NCBI GenBank assembly: GCA_963921425.1
Contig: OY992838.1
Coordinates: 16,616,001 to 16,680,000 of the forward strand
Direction: 5' to 3'
Length of the DNA: 64,000 nucleotides
From: Dryas octopetala
Taxonomy: Eukaryota; Streptophyta; Magnoliopsida; Rosales; Rosaceae
Shown here: one piece after another, positions 37,940 to 50,767 of the stretch
Layout of the letters: each line of letters starts with the position of its first letter
Numbering within the stretch: the stretch's first letter is position 1
Position numbers and translations under genes: made by a program
Notes under the pieces: model-generated
The model's input: only the letters and a program-made list of their open reading frames with translations
Database searches by the model: none
What the model was told of the DNA's origin: nothing

Positions 37940-38039
37940 TTATAATATTATACAATAACTTAATAAGCATATTAATAATTTATTAGTAAAACAAACAAAC
38001 GAAAAACCTATTAAATATGTTATGATTCACAAATTAGAC

Positions 38040-38130
38040 AAATAAACTAGTCAGCTCAATTGATTGAGAGTTGAAACTTATTTTGTGAGGTCTCATGTTC
38101 GATTCATAATATAGCCAAAATCCTATATTT
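38040..38130 (+). mobile_element. Possible tRNA-derived SINE head
   Basis: CAGCTCAATTGATTGAGAG resembles a box A and GTCTCATGTTCGATTCA, about 30 bases later, resembles a box B of RNA polymerase III promoters in plant SINEs. The tail and target duplication were not defined. Confidence 0.4.
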
Positions 38131-38154
38131 TTTGATTGAAAATATATTTATGTG

Positions 38155-38515
38155 CAAACGGGCTTTGGACCAGGCTTCGGGCGAGCCGTGGGCTTCAAGG
38201 GGATGGCCCAAGCCCAGCCCAAGAAATTTTCGAGCTGGTCCAAATTTCGGGCCAAATCGGGCTTCGAACCCAATGGGCCGAGTGGGCTTCGGGCCTTGGG
38301 CTTTTTGGTGAGGCCTAGTTTGGCTGCTTAAAGAAAAAAGTGTTTCAATTATATGTATTAATTTCAATTATATATTTCAACTATACATTATTTATCAACT
38401 TGGTATCTCAGGTTCAAAAACTTTCCTTTTGGGTACATCAATTTCTGTATTTAGTCAACTGGGTACCTCCGTTAGTCTGACCGTTAAGAGGTATGTTAAC
38501 TGTTGACGTGACACT
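38155..38515. repeat. GC-rich GGGCTT repeat block and adjoining transposon fragment
   Basis: The 38155-38330 block has the same GGGCTTCGGGC style as 4815-5045. From 38390 to 38515 the sequence TCAACTTGGTATCTCAGGTT and a second TCAACTGGGTACCTCCGTTA unit look like a transposon terminal region. No gene. Confidence 0.4.
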
Positions 38516-40770
38516 TATAACGCCCTGATCCTCGGGCCCATAAAAACTATGAACATCAAACGTTTAAACCTCTTTCTCTTTCAATGAGTCATGCACATAA
38601 ACATAAATAAATACATTTCTTTCAATTAAAACATTTATTTAAAACTTATGTATAAAAATGTTTAAACAAATCAAACTGGGTCTCATTACCTCGTCTTCTC
38701 CTCACTGCCTCCTCAACCTGCTTAACCTGCAAAACACAAACCATACACCACATCCATGGTGTACCGGGTTATACAACAAACTCGGTAAGCTCGAAAACTC
38801 ATATGAGTGAAATGACTTAAACACTTATCATCAATAATTCTTCAATTTTCATACTCAATAATAATCCATAATAATATTCATAATTACTCAATCACATAAT
38901 ACTTCATTCACCAATGATTCAAGCATCAAGATAAATCAAATTCCTCAATTTCACATAAAAATCCCACCAATAAAAATGTAATAGTCATTCTAACAATTCA
39001 AACTTAATCATCCACCATTAAGCTCAAACATAATTTATATGCCTATACCATATCTCCAACTAATTCACGATAATTCAAACCACACATCATATTCCATAAT
39101 CTCATGATAAATCATCAACATACTCATCCTCAAGATTCAAGCTTAGACTTTACCAAATTCTAACAAACAAATGCATACACGCAAGCAAAGCAACAAATCA
39201 AACTATCTAATTTCACTCACATCGCTCTTTGAAATCCTCCAGTTTTAAAACCCTATCGAAACTCCTTTTCAACAAAATCGACGATTAGTCCACGTAAACA
39301 TTTTCATCATTCAAGTAAACACAAATGATTCGAAAAGAACTTCCATAAAACATGCAAGGTAAACGATTAAACACGATATCACACCAAAATAGACAATAAT
39401 GTAATTAACTCAAATCCTCCATTGTCATTTATGCAAACTATCCATCTCTAGGCCATGAAATGAAACATCACATCATATTAGTATCCAGGAAAGCTGATAG
39501 TCATACACTTAGGTAATTAAGCTCGCCACATCCCTTAAAGCACATCTCTCAACAGCCAACCATCTAAAATGAGGGGGTCATAAAAGTAATAAAATCAAAA
39601 TCTTTATAAACTCGAAATGAATTTCTCACTTAAATTCATATTTTAGAAACTCTTGGAAGTAACGATTAAATTTCACCATGCTTATACCCTGAAAACCTGG
39701 CCATACAACTGTGCGGAATTCCTGCATCGTACAGGCAGACAATATCCTGGCCATACACACGCGCGAAGTAAAATCCATACACGTGCATGCAAATAAGCTT
39801 GCCACTTCCCGTGCAGAGTGATCTCGATGCACTGGCAGGCATGTAAGTTCGTCACCTCCCGTGCAGAGCGAATCAATGCACGGGCAGGCAAAATGCTCGT
39901 CACTTCTTGTGCAGAGCGAATCAATGCACAAGCAGACAGGATGCTCGCCACTTCCCTTGTAGGGTGATCTCCTTGCACAGGCAGACAGGTATGGTTATAC
40001 GTTCATGTTGAGCTCCCCTCAAAACATTTCAACATAGCTTATAGAAATTGATCAATTTTTAACTCATTCAGGTATCCAAAAATAACCTTTTTATTTAGAT
40101 TATGCTCATGCAACCTTCAAATCAAAATCATGCCAGCAACCATGAATTGAAAACCCCAATTCCTTAACTCAGATCAAAATTATTATTTAATACATGACTA
40201 CCGAACCCATCTACATTTCTTGAGATCAAACTTGTGTCATGCGTATAAAATTATTAACTGAAAGCAAATACCATAAATTCTTATAAAAACCCAAGTGCCC
40301 AACTCTTGCATATTAAATCGATGTTTTCAATGAATTTACGCTACACTCAAGGTAACCAAATAAAATATGATATAGAATGTCATCTAATAAGTCTCACGCA
40401 CAAATAAAACTCAATTAAATTTCCCAATTATTTTATATAAATTAACTCATAATTTGCGTAAAACGTTTCTAAAATAAAAGTCCACTCACAGTCCGAGATA
40501 TGCCGAATTCTTTTCGAAATTGATTCATACTCACGACCCCTCACTTTTTTGCCACTAGAATAGCCGAGAGATGAAGCTCTATCGACCTAGTATAAAAACA
40601 TGCCTAAGTTAATAATTTGGGAAGTTAGATATACGAATTTCAAGTAAAAAGGTAAAATAATCGATATGTCCTCCTAATCAAATGAGGTCTAAGTTTTTAT
40701 TTTTCCACAAGAATTCCAATCCGAACAACACACTTAAACTGTTGTAAAATTTTATTTATTCGCAAATATA
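38516..40770 (-). mobile_element. Minus-oriented gypsy LTR fragment (family ending GGGCGTTACA)
   Basis: Reversed, it ends GGATCAGGGCGTTATA, matching the end of the plus LTR at 49434. Matching blocks include ACCTGCAAAACACAAACC, CACCACATCCATGGTGTACC and CATACACGCAAGCAAAG. It contains a reverse-oriented hairpin array (39775-39992). The 5' part of the LTR is missing beyond about 40770. Confidence 0.7.
39775..39992 (-). repeat. Hairpin repeat array, reverse orientation
   Basis: Units like GCCACTTCCCGTGCAGAGCG followed by AATCAATGCACGGGCAGGC repeat about four times, the reverse complement of the array at 36660-36850. Confidence 0.8.
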
Positions 40771-41361
40771 CGAGTCTTGTAGTATATTAATGAGGTTGAA
40801 CCTCAATGAGTGATGCAAAACGATACACTAAGCTTAAACTTAAATTAATTTAAAACTAACCTAGTTTGAAAATTTTGTGGGTTAATGAGGCAACTTAAAA
40901 GAAAATGCAACTAAAATAAAAAGCAAATAAAGTAGATGAAAAGAGAATAAAGTAAATAAAGGTGCTAGAATTTAAATATTAAATCTAGAGAGGAAAATAA
41001 CAACCTTTTGGTTTTGGAAGTTAAACAATGGTATAAAAACCAAGGTTAGGGTTCCACACCACTATGAACATAACAAGTGAGATTTTTAGTAATTTCCCAA
41101 AAAGGAGGGCACCCAATTGTCACTTGATGCCCTCTTACAAAGATAAATATGATTTGAGTACAAAAATTGAAGATTTAAATGGTAGACCTTGATTTTGCTT
41201 AGAAAATACAAACTTTAAGCAACTCAAGTAAACAAAAAACTCAGGAACAACTAGAGTTCAAAAAGGTTTGTGTTTAGAAGATTAACCATAAAACTAAAAT
41301 GTGGAAAGAAGATCTACCTACCCATAATATATGACATTATGGGTGAAAGATGGTCTCTTTC
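40771..41361. other. AT-rich spacer between two LTR fragments
   Basis: No gene. A-rich sequence with AATAAAGTAAATAAAGG-like repeats around 40925-40965. Confidence 0.35.
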
Positions 41362-43970
41362 TGACAGGACCGCCTCCGGATTCCACTATGAAATCTGGAG
41401 TGGTCCTTGTGGGATCCAAAGTCAAGGAAAATCCTACCGAAATTCGGCAGAACCTCCCCTGAAATTGGACTAGCCCAACTTTTTAAAACCTGCAGAAAAA
41501 CACTTCTATGTCTTTCAGCCACCTCTACCACAGAGCATATAAGAGTCTCTGACCCTTCCAAAGATAAATACAACTAAATTTATAGGTTATCAGAGCCATT
41601 TTAAGTTTTTTATAAAAATAAAATAAAATAAACTAAAAAAAAAGGGACTCTAGCCTACAAGGTCCTCAAACGTTTTCAAAATGAATCGACGCTCCTCTTG
41701 GCTCGACCGCTCCTATCTGGGGAAAATTTACAACAAAAATAGACGAACCGTGAGAGACAAGTCTCGGTGAGAGGACATAAAAGGTTTTAATAGCGTGAAG
41801 TTTGTCGTAAACATCTAAACTCGAATTTTCTTTTAAAATTCTCCAGTTTTAAAACCAATTTTCAAACCTTTCCGAAAACATCATGGAACATTCAAACGCA
41901 TAGATTTTAATAACTCAAGTAAACAAGAGACTTCAAAGTTTCCCACAAAATAAGTTAGATGGTAATATCATTTAAATCCTCAAATAAAAACACTAATAGT
42001 CAAATTATTAAATCTCACAACTTAAAACTTAATCAAAGTAAGATCTCAATGACCGTATAAAATTACATTGTACTAGTACCCGGGGAACTGCTGGTCATAC
42101 GTGCACGCAGAGTTTATGATGCTGGTCATACATGCATGCAGAGCTTATGATGCTGGTCATACACCACCGAGTTATCCCGAGGCGGGTGCAGAGCAATATG
42201 GTATGCTGGTTACACACTGCCGAGTCATCTCTAGGCGAGTGCAGAGCAATATACTATGCTGGTCATATACTGCCGACTAGGCAAGTGCAGGGAGAATATG
42301 TAATGCTGGTCATACACCGCCGACTCATCTCTAGGTAAGTGTAGAGCAATTTATACCTGTTAAGAGAGGGTACTACTAGGACGATTTTAACTACTCATTT
42401 TAGAATCAAAACGTTTGTGTCCAAACAAGATAGTTCGACAATCCAAGATCACCTCCTTCCAAATGTGCCTCGAGGATAAAACGATCTTATAAATCCATAA
42501 AACTTCCATTAGTTGTAATCAACCCGCAAAACATATTGCTCTAGGCCTTTCTTGAAATTTCATTTGAAGACAAGTTGACATAAGTATATATAAATATAAA
42601 CCATTTTCGTTTAGTTTAAAAAGTCATGCTCAAAATTAAACCCATGTCAAGGAATGTAATTTAAACTATTGAAATTCGCAAAACATGTCAATAAAACAAT
42701 ATCCAACCCGTAATCACTATTTTTAACCAAAATTCGAGATAACCGAACTAAATTAAAAAAAAACATAAATTTTCAAAAAATACTTTCAAACAAGGTCCAA
42801 CTCATAATTTATTGTTTCTCAATCAAAACTCAAGATACGAAACATGTGTTAATTTATCAATCCATAAAAAAACATATATAAAATAAAGTCCACTCACAGT
42901 AAAAATCCTAACTCCAATCCTCCGCTGGATTGTCTCGGGCCACGGTCGTCTCGCCTATAACATAAAACAATAAAATACATTTAGACTCGACACAAGCATT
43001 TAAAGTGTGTGTGTGCGTGTGTACGAAGTCTAACGTCCCACTTAACTATCGTTCAACACAACGGTTCGAAACTTCTTCTCTTTAACTTACAATACCTTAC
43101 TTAGCTCCAAAACTTCCCGGCTCAATTTAACGTTAAATATGCAAAGTAATCCAGCCATAAATCCAAAATCAAATATGTAGAGCCTACCACCAAAACCACA
43201 ATTATTCTAGAGCTTGTTCGGTCTCGGAAGGTACCCAAACACCATTCCAATTGCAATCCTATCCTTTCCCACTCTTCCACCCTAAATACACTCAACAACT
43301 AACTAAGTTAAACGCTCAAAAGGTGCTAGAGATTAGAGTTGGCGGCGGAAAGGCATCGGCTGCCACTGTCCAACTTGGTATTTCCGAACGCAAAACTAAC
43401 CAAAACTCTAAATTTTCTTAAAACTTCTTATTAGGATCGGAATTTGGTCGTTTCTACGAATGGAAAATGTCCATAACAACCCTCAAAAATACCATCAACC
43501 CAGAAATTCTAGGCAACTCGAAATGTGTTGCCAGCCCTTGAATTTTACTCCCCAAGAAACTCAAAAATCCTCCAAGAAGACATCAATAACAACCCTCCCA
43601 ACTCAGAGATTCAAGGGAACCTAAAAATAGCCTTAGGCCTACAATTTAAAGTTTCAAAGTCTTAATTTTTAACAACCAAGAACAAAGGGGAATGAAAACC
43701 CATTAAGAGAGAAGGAAAACCCACAGAAGAGGGAAGAAAACCCACATATTTTCGAGGTGGATAGCCCCGGAGCTTGGCCGGACTCCGACGAGACAGCAAG
43801 ATGCCTCTGGCGTCGTTACTGTGCCCGCAGGGGCTGGGCTGCCAGGGACGTCGGCTGGTGGTCAACGCCGGTGAGAGAGGGTCGCGCGGTGGCTCAGGTT
43901 GGTGGGTGGTGGCCGGTGCTGCTGGCGGCAGGTGGTTGCACACAATGAAGGAGAGAAAAGAGAGTCACAT

Positions 43971-44022
<52 letters not shown>

Positions 44023-44394
44023 AGAGAGTCTGGGGGCGTGTCAGCGACGACGAGAGGGACCCCCCGCCGGCCTCTGGTCGTCGGAAAGTTGGCCTCTGGT
44101 CGTCGGAAAGTTGGCCGGAGCTGGCCGCGCCGGAGAGAGAAGAAAGTGGGAGAGTGAGCTCGGGAAAGAGAGAAAGCCAGAAAGTGAAGGTGCGGGTGCG
44201 GGGAGAGAAAAAAATGAGGGATGGGAGAGAAGGTTGTAGAAAATTCTAGAGAGAGAAAAAATCCTGATTTTTGAGTTTTAAAAATTTTAAAAGTCCCTAA
44301 AAATCAAAAAGTCTAAAATGCCCTCTACTTTGGTCGTCCGTAATTCTTAAACTGAAACTTCGTTTGACGCACGGTTCGTGTCTACGTGCTCGTT
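41362..44394 (-). mobile_element. Minus-oriented gypsy LTR, truncated, no internal region
   Basis: Reversed, it ends CGGAGGCGGTCCTGTCA at 41362, the same LTR end as at 52062, but no primer-binding site follows. It is closely matched by 52062-54473. The start of the LTR is missing: it stops at 44394, inside the block corresponding to 49796, and a plus-oriented related LTR begins at once. It includes a (GA)n run at 43976-44019 and a hairpin array at 42090-42350. Confidence 0.75.
42090..42350 (-). repeat. Second type of ~50-bp hairpin array in LTR
   Basis: About six units with the core GCTGGTCATACACCGCCGAG then TTATCCCGAGGCGGGTGCAGAGC. CCGCC/GGCGG and CTCGG/CCGAG pairs give a stem. The same array is at 52638-52905. 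It lies at the same LTR position as the other hairpin array, just beside CCCGGGTACTAGT. Confidence 0.82.
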
Positions 44395-44758
44395 TAATAT
44401 TAATTTATGTTGTAAATTGGGCTTGACCCAAAATTAACTTTTAAAATTAGTGGTCTTTTGTCTTTGACTTTGAGCACGTTGGATAGGTCTTGAGTCCACG
44501 AGTTCGTAGACACGTAGCACACGTCGATACGAGTTACGGTTTGAAAGTTACGAGCGTTTGCTGTGAGGGGTAATTTTGTAAATTTATAGAGATAGGTTTT
44601 AAAAATCCAAAATCACTTTCTCTCTCCTTATTTCTCTCTCTCCTCCCGCACACACTCTCTCTTTCGCACTTCCCTCCGCGCGCACACATCCCCTTCCCAG
44701 CCATCACCGGCCACCCCCCCCCCCCCGGCCGACCTCAACCTCCCGTGAACAGCCCCAG

Positions 44759-44796
<38 letters not shown>

Positions 44797-46092
44797 CCTC
44801 GCAGGCTCTCTCTTTCTCATTCTCCCTCTACGTGCAGCAGCAGCAGCACCGGGGCGACTCCCCGACGGGTTTTCCGATAACCCAAAGCCACTGGTGTGCA
44901 CCCCTCGTGCTGGCCATCTCTCCCCCAACTACCATCTTGATGGCCAGCTCGCCTACACGCGCGAATCAGCTCGGAAAGCTAAGCTCCACCGCCATTTTCG
45001 GCCGTTTCCGGCAACTTTTGACAGTTGGTCCAGTTTTCAAAAACGATCCTCTAAGTATGGGTAATCTTTCTCCTAATGTGGGCACGTCCAATTTCCAGAA
45101 ATTGGAAATTCGATTTTAAGGTTTATGCCTATTTTGAATCTTAAAATTGGACTTGAATTCGAGTTGTTTTTGTGCAATTGAAGGTTCCATTGTGCAATTA
45201 GGATTATTTGGAGTTGATTTTGGGTATTTCCAGGTTCGTGCCGCCACTACCACCATCGAAACCACCACTTTTGGCGGCAGGTTAATGGTTGTTTGACCTG
45301 ATTCCGCCCAATTAAAGTCCCATGAACCCTTTTAGTTCCATTTGGTGATTTTTGTGTGTTGTTTGGGGCGGGGCAGCCACCGTGTGTGGTGGCAGCCGCC
45401 CGTTTCGGTCGTTTGGCAGTCATTTGTGTTTCTAGTTTGTAATTGTGTTGGTTGCTGGTCGTAACAGGTACACAGGCTCGGGAAATCTCATTCTTAATGC
45501 TGTTATGCTGCCGGATTTGATATCCGAGCAATGGCGCCATGAAGGGCATTTCGGTCATTTCACGTGATTGCACTGTGAGTGAAACTTATTAGATTTTAAT
45601 GTAGAGTACCGTTAGTGAATTGTCTGTTTTGTGTTATATGTTAGGAAGGCTAAGTGTAGGATTTGGATCATGAGAAGGAATTGATGAGGATTTGAGGCTA
45701 AGGAATTAATTGGGAATTATAGAGTTGTCCTGAGAATAATTGCAGAATTAGAGAAGAAATGCTTATTATCGAGGATAATGAATGATGATTAGGAAATTAT
45801 TTTACAGAATAATCAAGTAATTATGGAGGAAGTGTTAGTATGATTTGAGTGGCAAACAAGTGAGGGGTCGTGAGTAGGAATAAATTTCAGAAAGGATTCC
45901 GCATAGTTCAGAGTAAATAGTGAGTGGACCTTGTTTTATAAATGTTTAAGAATAAATTTCTCACAGCAAGTATTGATGGTGATGCATATGTAGAGGTGAA
46001 TCTGAAAAGAAATACAAGGGGCATTAATATATTATTAACAATGAAAGTTATGAGTTAGTTCCGAGAATGCTGCGATTGAGGTTGTGCGAGAA

Positions 46093-46335
46093 TACCTGTC
46101 TGCCCGTACATCGATTCGCTCAGTACGGAAAATGGTGAGCCTAGTTACCTGCTTGCTCGTGTATAGATTCACTCTGCACGGGAAGTGGCGAGCATCCTGC
46201 CTGCTCGTGCATTGATTCGCTATGCACCAGAAGTGGCGAGCATCCTGCCTGCTCGTGCATTGATTCGCTCTGCACGGGAAGTGGCTAGCCTAATTATCTA
46301 CCTGCTCGTGCCTATGCACGGGATGTGGAGAGCTT
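46093..46335 (+). repeat. Hairpin repeat array, five units
   Basis: Units like CTGCCTGCTCGTGCATTGAT then TCGCTCTGCACGGGAAGTGGCGAGC, same type as 36660-36850. One unit carries TGCACCAG, which weakens the stem. The array is followed by GTATGACCAGCAGTTTCCCG and GGTACTAG. Confidence 0.82.
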
Positions 46336-46824
46336 AATTACCTCAGTGTATGACCAGCAGTTTCCCGGGTACTAGTGTGGCGTGAGGTTTCAGTTGTGGA
46401 GTATTTTGAGATTATTATTTGTTTTTCAGAGTTTGATTTACGGTAGAAGAGATTTTGAAAATAGTTTTAAAGCTAGAAGATTTCAAAGAGCAACGTGAGG
46501 GAAATTAGATAGTTGAATTGTTGCTTTGCTTGCGTGTATGCATTTGTTTGCTAGGAGTTGGTTAAGTCTAGGCTTGAATCTTGAGGATGAGAATGTTGAT
46601 GATTCGTCATGAGATTGTGGAATATGATGTGTGAATTGGATTATCGTGTATCAGTTGGAGATATGATATAGGCATATAAATTATGTTTGAGGTTAATGGT
46701 GGATGACTAAGCTTGAATTGTTGGATTGACTATTACATTTTTATTGGTGGGATTTGATGTGAATTTGAGGAAATTATGATTATCTTGTTACTTGGATGAT
46801 TTGTTAGTTTCTAGGATTTGATAT

Positions 46825-48985
46825 ATTGGCTTTTCCTTGTCAAAAAACTATTGTATTTATGTTTTAATTATCCACTCACAAGCTCTAAGCTAGAATTAAG
46901 GGTAAGATCTCTTGTGTTGAAGAAACCAAGAATGAAGTTGAAATGCAAAAAGATCTAAGGTATACTGCACTTCATGCATTTCACGAAAATAACAGTTTTG
47001 TGTCTATTTGACTAGTCATTCACTGATCATAAGGACAATATTATTCACGTACAATGGTTAACACTTAAATGACAGTTACTTTAGTGGGCCATTTCGAGAT
47101 TTGTTTCTTAAAGCCCAATTTCTGTTTTTTTAAACATGCATGTGCATAGCACATGATTTGGTTCCTTCACTGAATCAATCAGATCAGATCTTTTTCTCAT
47201 CACTTTCACGCCACTCACTCACACACCTCAGCACTATTCATCATCTTCTCCATTTCTATTTTGCAAAATAAAGAAATATCTGATTTTATAGCTCCTCATT
47301 CTTATCCTTAGCAGTACTAGGATACCTCTCTAGGACAAAAGAAATATGCCCTTCATTTGTCTCTTGTGGACAACCATTGATTGGCTTCCACGTAGCTTGG
47401 GCAGACACGGTGAGGGTGTGTGTGTGGTGTACGGGTATATGGGTGTAATGGTCCATCTTTATCTGAGTGGGTTGATTAGCACATTTTCTGTGGGTACTCT
47501 TGTTGTGTTTTAGCTTGGGTAATTTGTGTGAGTGCTCATCCTTTTTCAAATAAGAAATGTTTTTTATTTTCTAAAACTAAAATGATTTTCTTAACTTGTT
47601 ATCCACCTTCTAAAATCTGAATGGGTTTGAGTGTTGTTCTAAATCTTTTCACATATTCATAAACACTATCATTTATATTTTGAGTTAATTACACTTACAC
47701 CCCCTGAGGTTTATCGTCTTTTTACATATACCCCTGGGGTTTCAAAAATTACACATACACCCCCTGAGGTTTATCGTCTTTTCACATATACCCCTGGGGT
47801 TTCAAAAATTACACATACACCCCCTGAGGTTTCAAAACTGTTGCATATAACCCTCTATAATGAGATGAAAAATGATAAGAAATTATGCAAAAAATGCATG
47901 CTAAGGGGTTAAATGGCCTAATAAGATTACTTAAGGTGTAAGATCCAACATCAATACAAATATTTTATTTTTTGTTTATTTATTTTTTTCTCTTGTAGGG
48001 CGTTATATGCAATAGTTTTGAAACCTCAGGGGGGTGTATGTGTAATTTTTGAAACCCCAGGGAGTATTTGAAAAGGCAACAAACCTCAAAAGGTGGAAGT
48101 GTAATTAACTCTTTAGATTTTAGATTAAGGATTCTCCATTAGCCTTTTCATGTCTTTTGCTTGAGAATGCTAATTTTTAAAGAATCCAAATTTGCATATC
48201 ATTTCATAGCATTATCATTGGAATCCACTTACTTAGTTGCAATCGGTGCCGTGCGTTGAAGAGCTCAAGGAGGAGCTGCCAATGACATGAATGACTAATT
48301 GCTAGCTTCAAGGTGTTTGCACAAGGATGCACAATAGTAAGAAGCTGCCACTTAGTGTTAGGACTAGAGTGATTGAGCTTGTTGTGTGATTGCTTGTATT
48401 GAAACCCTTGATATTGGATTGCTTAGTCAGCTGAAAAAGACCCCCAGTTTTTTAACCGTTAGTGGTTTTTCTGGGTGAACAATCTTGTGCCTTGTTCGTT
48501 GTTTATTTCGATTGTGTTGCTTATTCTTAATCTGGAAATTCTATCACAAGATCACACACTTCACTTTAGCATGTTAACTTAACCTGTTGAATGCTAAATG
48601 AAAGTTTGATAATCTGCTCACACACCACTTTAGTTGTTGATAGCACTGGGATGTCTACATTGATGGATCCTTTGAGTGCATAGGTTGTCACTCAATCCTT
48701 TGGTGTGTTTGATTTGTGTTGTTTACAAAACTTATTTTTTGTTTTACAAGTCAATCTGTGTCTTCAGATTTTAGCCACTGTGTCGTTAAAGTTGTGTCTG
48801 CATGATTAGTTCCTGAGTGATCATATAAACAAAGTTATTTTTTGTTTTACAAGTCAATCTGTGTCTTCAGATTTTAGCCACTGTGTCGTCAGAGTTGTGT
48901 CTGCTTGATTAGTTCCTGAGTGATCATATAAAACAAAAATTAGGGTCCGATTACTGATAGTGGATTTAATCAAGTTAATTAGGTA
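46825..48985. mobile_element. Unidentified ~2.1-kb insertion inside the LTR
   Basis: Defined by the gap in the alignment between this LTR and the reverse copy at 38516-40770. It contains a fold-back MITE (47682-48111) and a ~103-bp tandem duplication (48732-48937, unit beginning TTATTTTTTGTTTTACAAGT). TGTTGAAGAAACC at 46916 resembles a copia LTR start, but no matching end or coding region was found. Confidence 0.45.
47682..48111. mobile_element. 430-bp fold-back MITE, Mutator-like
   Basis: GAGTTAATTACACTTACACC at the left pairs with its near-perfect reverse complement at the right (GTGTAATTAACTC). The arms continue through ACCCCTGGGGTTTCAAAAAT and CCCCCTGAGGTTTCAAAACT for over 110 bp. The left arm has an extra 60-bp unit (47700-47759 repeated at 47760-47819). 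Flanks TTTATATTTT and TTTAGATTTT (one mismatch) fit a 9-10 bp target duplication. Confidence 0.75.
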
Positions 48986-50074
48986 AATAAATCACTTAAT
49001 ACAAACTTTCATGATTGTTGATAAAATTATTTTGTGTTCGAGTAATATTGGTTATTATTATGGATTATTTATTGAGTATGAAAATTGAGTAAATTATTGA
49101 GATTAGTTAATTAAGTCATTTCACTCATACGAGCTTTCGAGTTTACCGGGTTTATTGTATAACCTGGTACACCATAGATGTGGTGTAGGGTTTGTGTTTT
49201 GCAGGTTAAGCAGGCTGAGGAGGCAGAAAGGAGAATACGAGGCAGTGGGACCCATTTTATTTTGATTTATGTGATTGATTTTATACAGTGATTTTGAATA
49301 AATGTTTTTGGGCTCGCACTCTGATTTATCAAATGTATTTATTTATTATGTTAAGGGCATGACTCATTCTTTGAAAAGAGGTTTAAATGGCAAAGTTTCA
49401 GTGTATTTATGAGCCCAAGGTTCGGGGCGTTACAAAAGTAAGGAGTCTGGGGGGGTGTCGGCGACGACGAGAGGGACCCGCCGCCGGCCTCTGGTCGCCG
49501 GGAAGTTGGCCAGAGCTGGCCGCGCTGGAGAGAAAAGAGAGGGGTGAGAGCGAGCTCGGGAAAGAGAGAGAAAGCCAGAGAGTGAGGGTGCGGATGCGGG
49601 GAGAGAAAAAAATGAGGGAGGAGAGAGAAGGTTGTAGAAAATTCTAGAGAGAGAGAGAAAAAAAATCCTGATTTTTGAGTTTTAAAAATTTTAAAAGTCC
49701 CTAAAAATCAAAAAGTCTAAAATACCCTCTACTTTGGTCGTCCGTAGTTCTTAAACCGAAACTTCGTTTGACGCACGGTTCGTGTCTACGTGCTCGTGAA
49801 CTCGAGACCTTCCTAACAAGTCCAAATTCGAAATCAAAAACCCATTAAATAAAAAGTCAACCTTTTTGGTCAAACCCAATTCAAAACTTAAATAAATAAA
49901 ATAAATCTAAAATCTTTTATTTTTCAAAATAAATTCTCTGAATGTTTAAAATAAATCTTTGAAGAAAAAATACAGGATCTCACAATTCAACTTCTCACCA
50001 TGCCTCTAAATAGCCATTATAAATAAGAATTAAGGATTTAAAATTTCCTGTGAAATTTGGGTCGGGTCGTTACA

Positions 50075-50088
50075 ACCTTCCCCCCTTA
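50075..50088 (-). other. Polypurine tract
   Basis: TAAGGGGGGAAGG directly before the 3' LTR start, preceded by AATTTCGAGGACGAAATTTT, the usual 3' end of Tekay-type internal regions. The same arrangement is at 62253-62266. Confidence 0.85.
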
Positions 50089-50767
50089 CAAAAATTTCGT
50101 CCTCGAAATTTAGTAGAAATCATTAATTTAAGTGAATTGTAGTTGCAAACTTCTTATCACCCATCAAATCACCAATTCGTCTCCACAAATGTGTAATTTA
50201 CTTACAAGACTAAACTTGATTCCTTGACTCAGTTTGTAACAAAAAGAAGAAAAAAAATTTCATGTAATAAAAATTTTCAGGACAAGAATCCAAATCGTAG
50301 TAAAACCTGCAAACGAAACCTCCTTTCAGCAAACATAAGTTAAAATATGCGTGAATTTTGGCATTTCCTTCCGTTCGAGAAAACCAAGGATATTTAAACT
50401 AATGAGATCACTCCACATCGAACCTAAATAAATTAAGTGAGCCTGAAAAATAAAAGCTTAATAGAAACACCAGACCCTAGGTAAAGTTTTCATGGATAAG
50501 ACCATTATGAAATAAATCAATTAAAACCTTTAAATCATTTGAAAACAAGTCTAACCCACAAATCGAGAAAGTTTATCTCTTATCAACAATAAAAACAAGA
50601 ATTTGTGACATGCGAGAGTGTGTGTGTGTCCCGGAGTCTATCGAAAATATTGTATCATGCTCAAAGTTAGATAATGTACCCATAATGACATCCGGTGAAG
50701 CTTGAGCATCCTGCTGTATCATGGCAAAGACTCTGCCCTGAGCCCTAGGGCGTCCTGGTTGGCTTCT

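Larger units (their letters stand above)
44395..49434 (+). mobile_element. Plus-oriented gypsy LTR with a ~2.1-kb insertion
   Basis: Begins inside the LTR (TTGTAAATTGGGCTTGACCC resembles 34746 onward) and ends TTCGGGGCGTTACA at 49434. It matches the reverse complement of 38516-40770. That match is interrupted at about 46825-48985, where unrelated sequence has been inserted. It contains a CT-rich leader (44750-44800), GC-rich sequence and the hairpin array at 46093-46335. Frames here are repeat translations. Confidence 0.7.
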
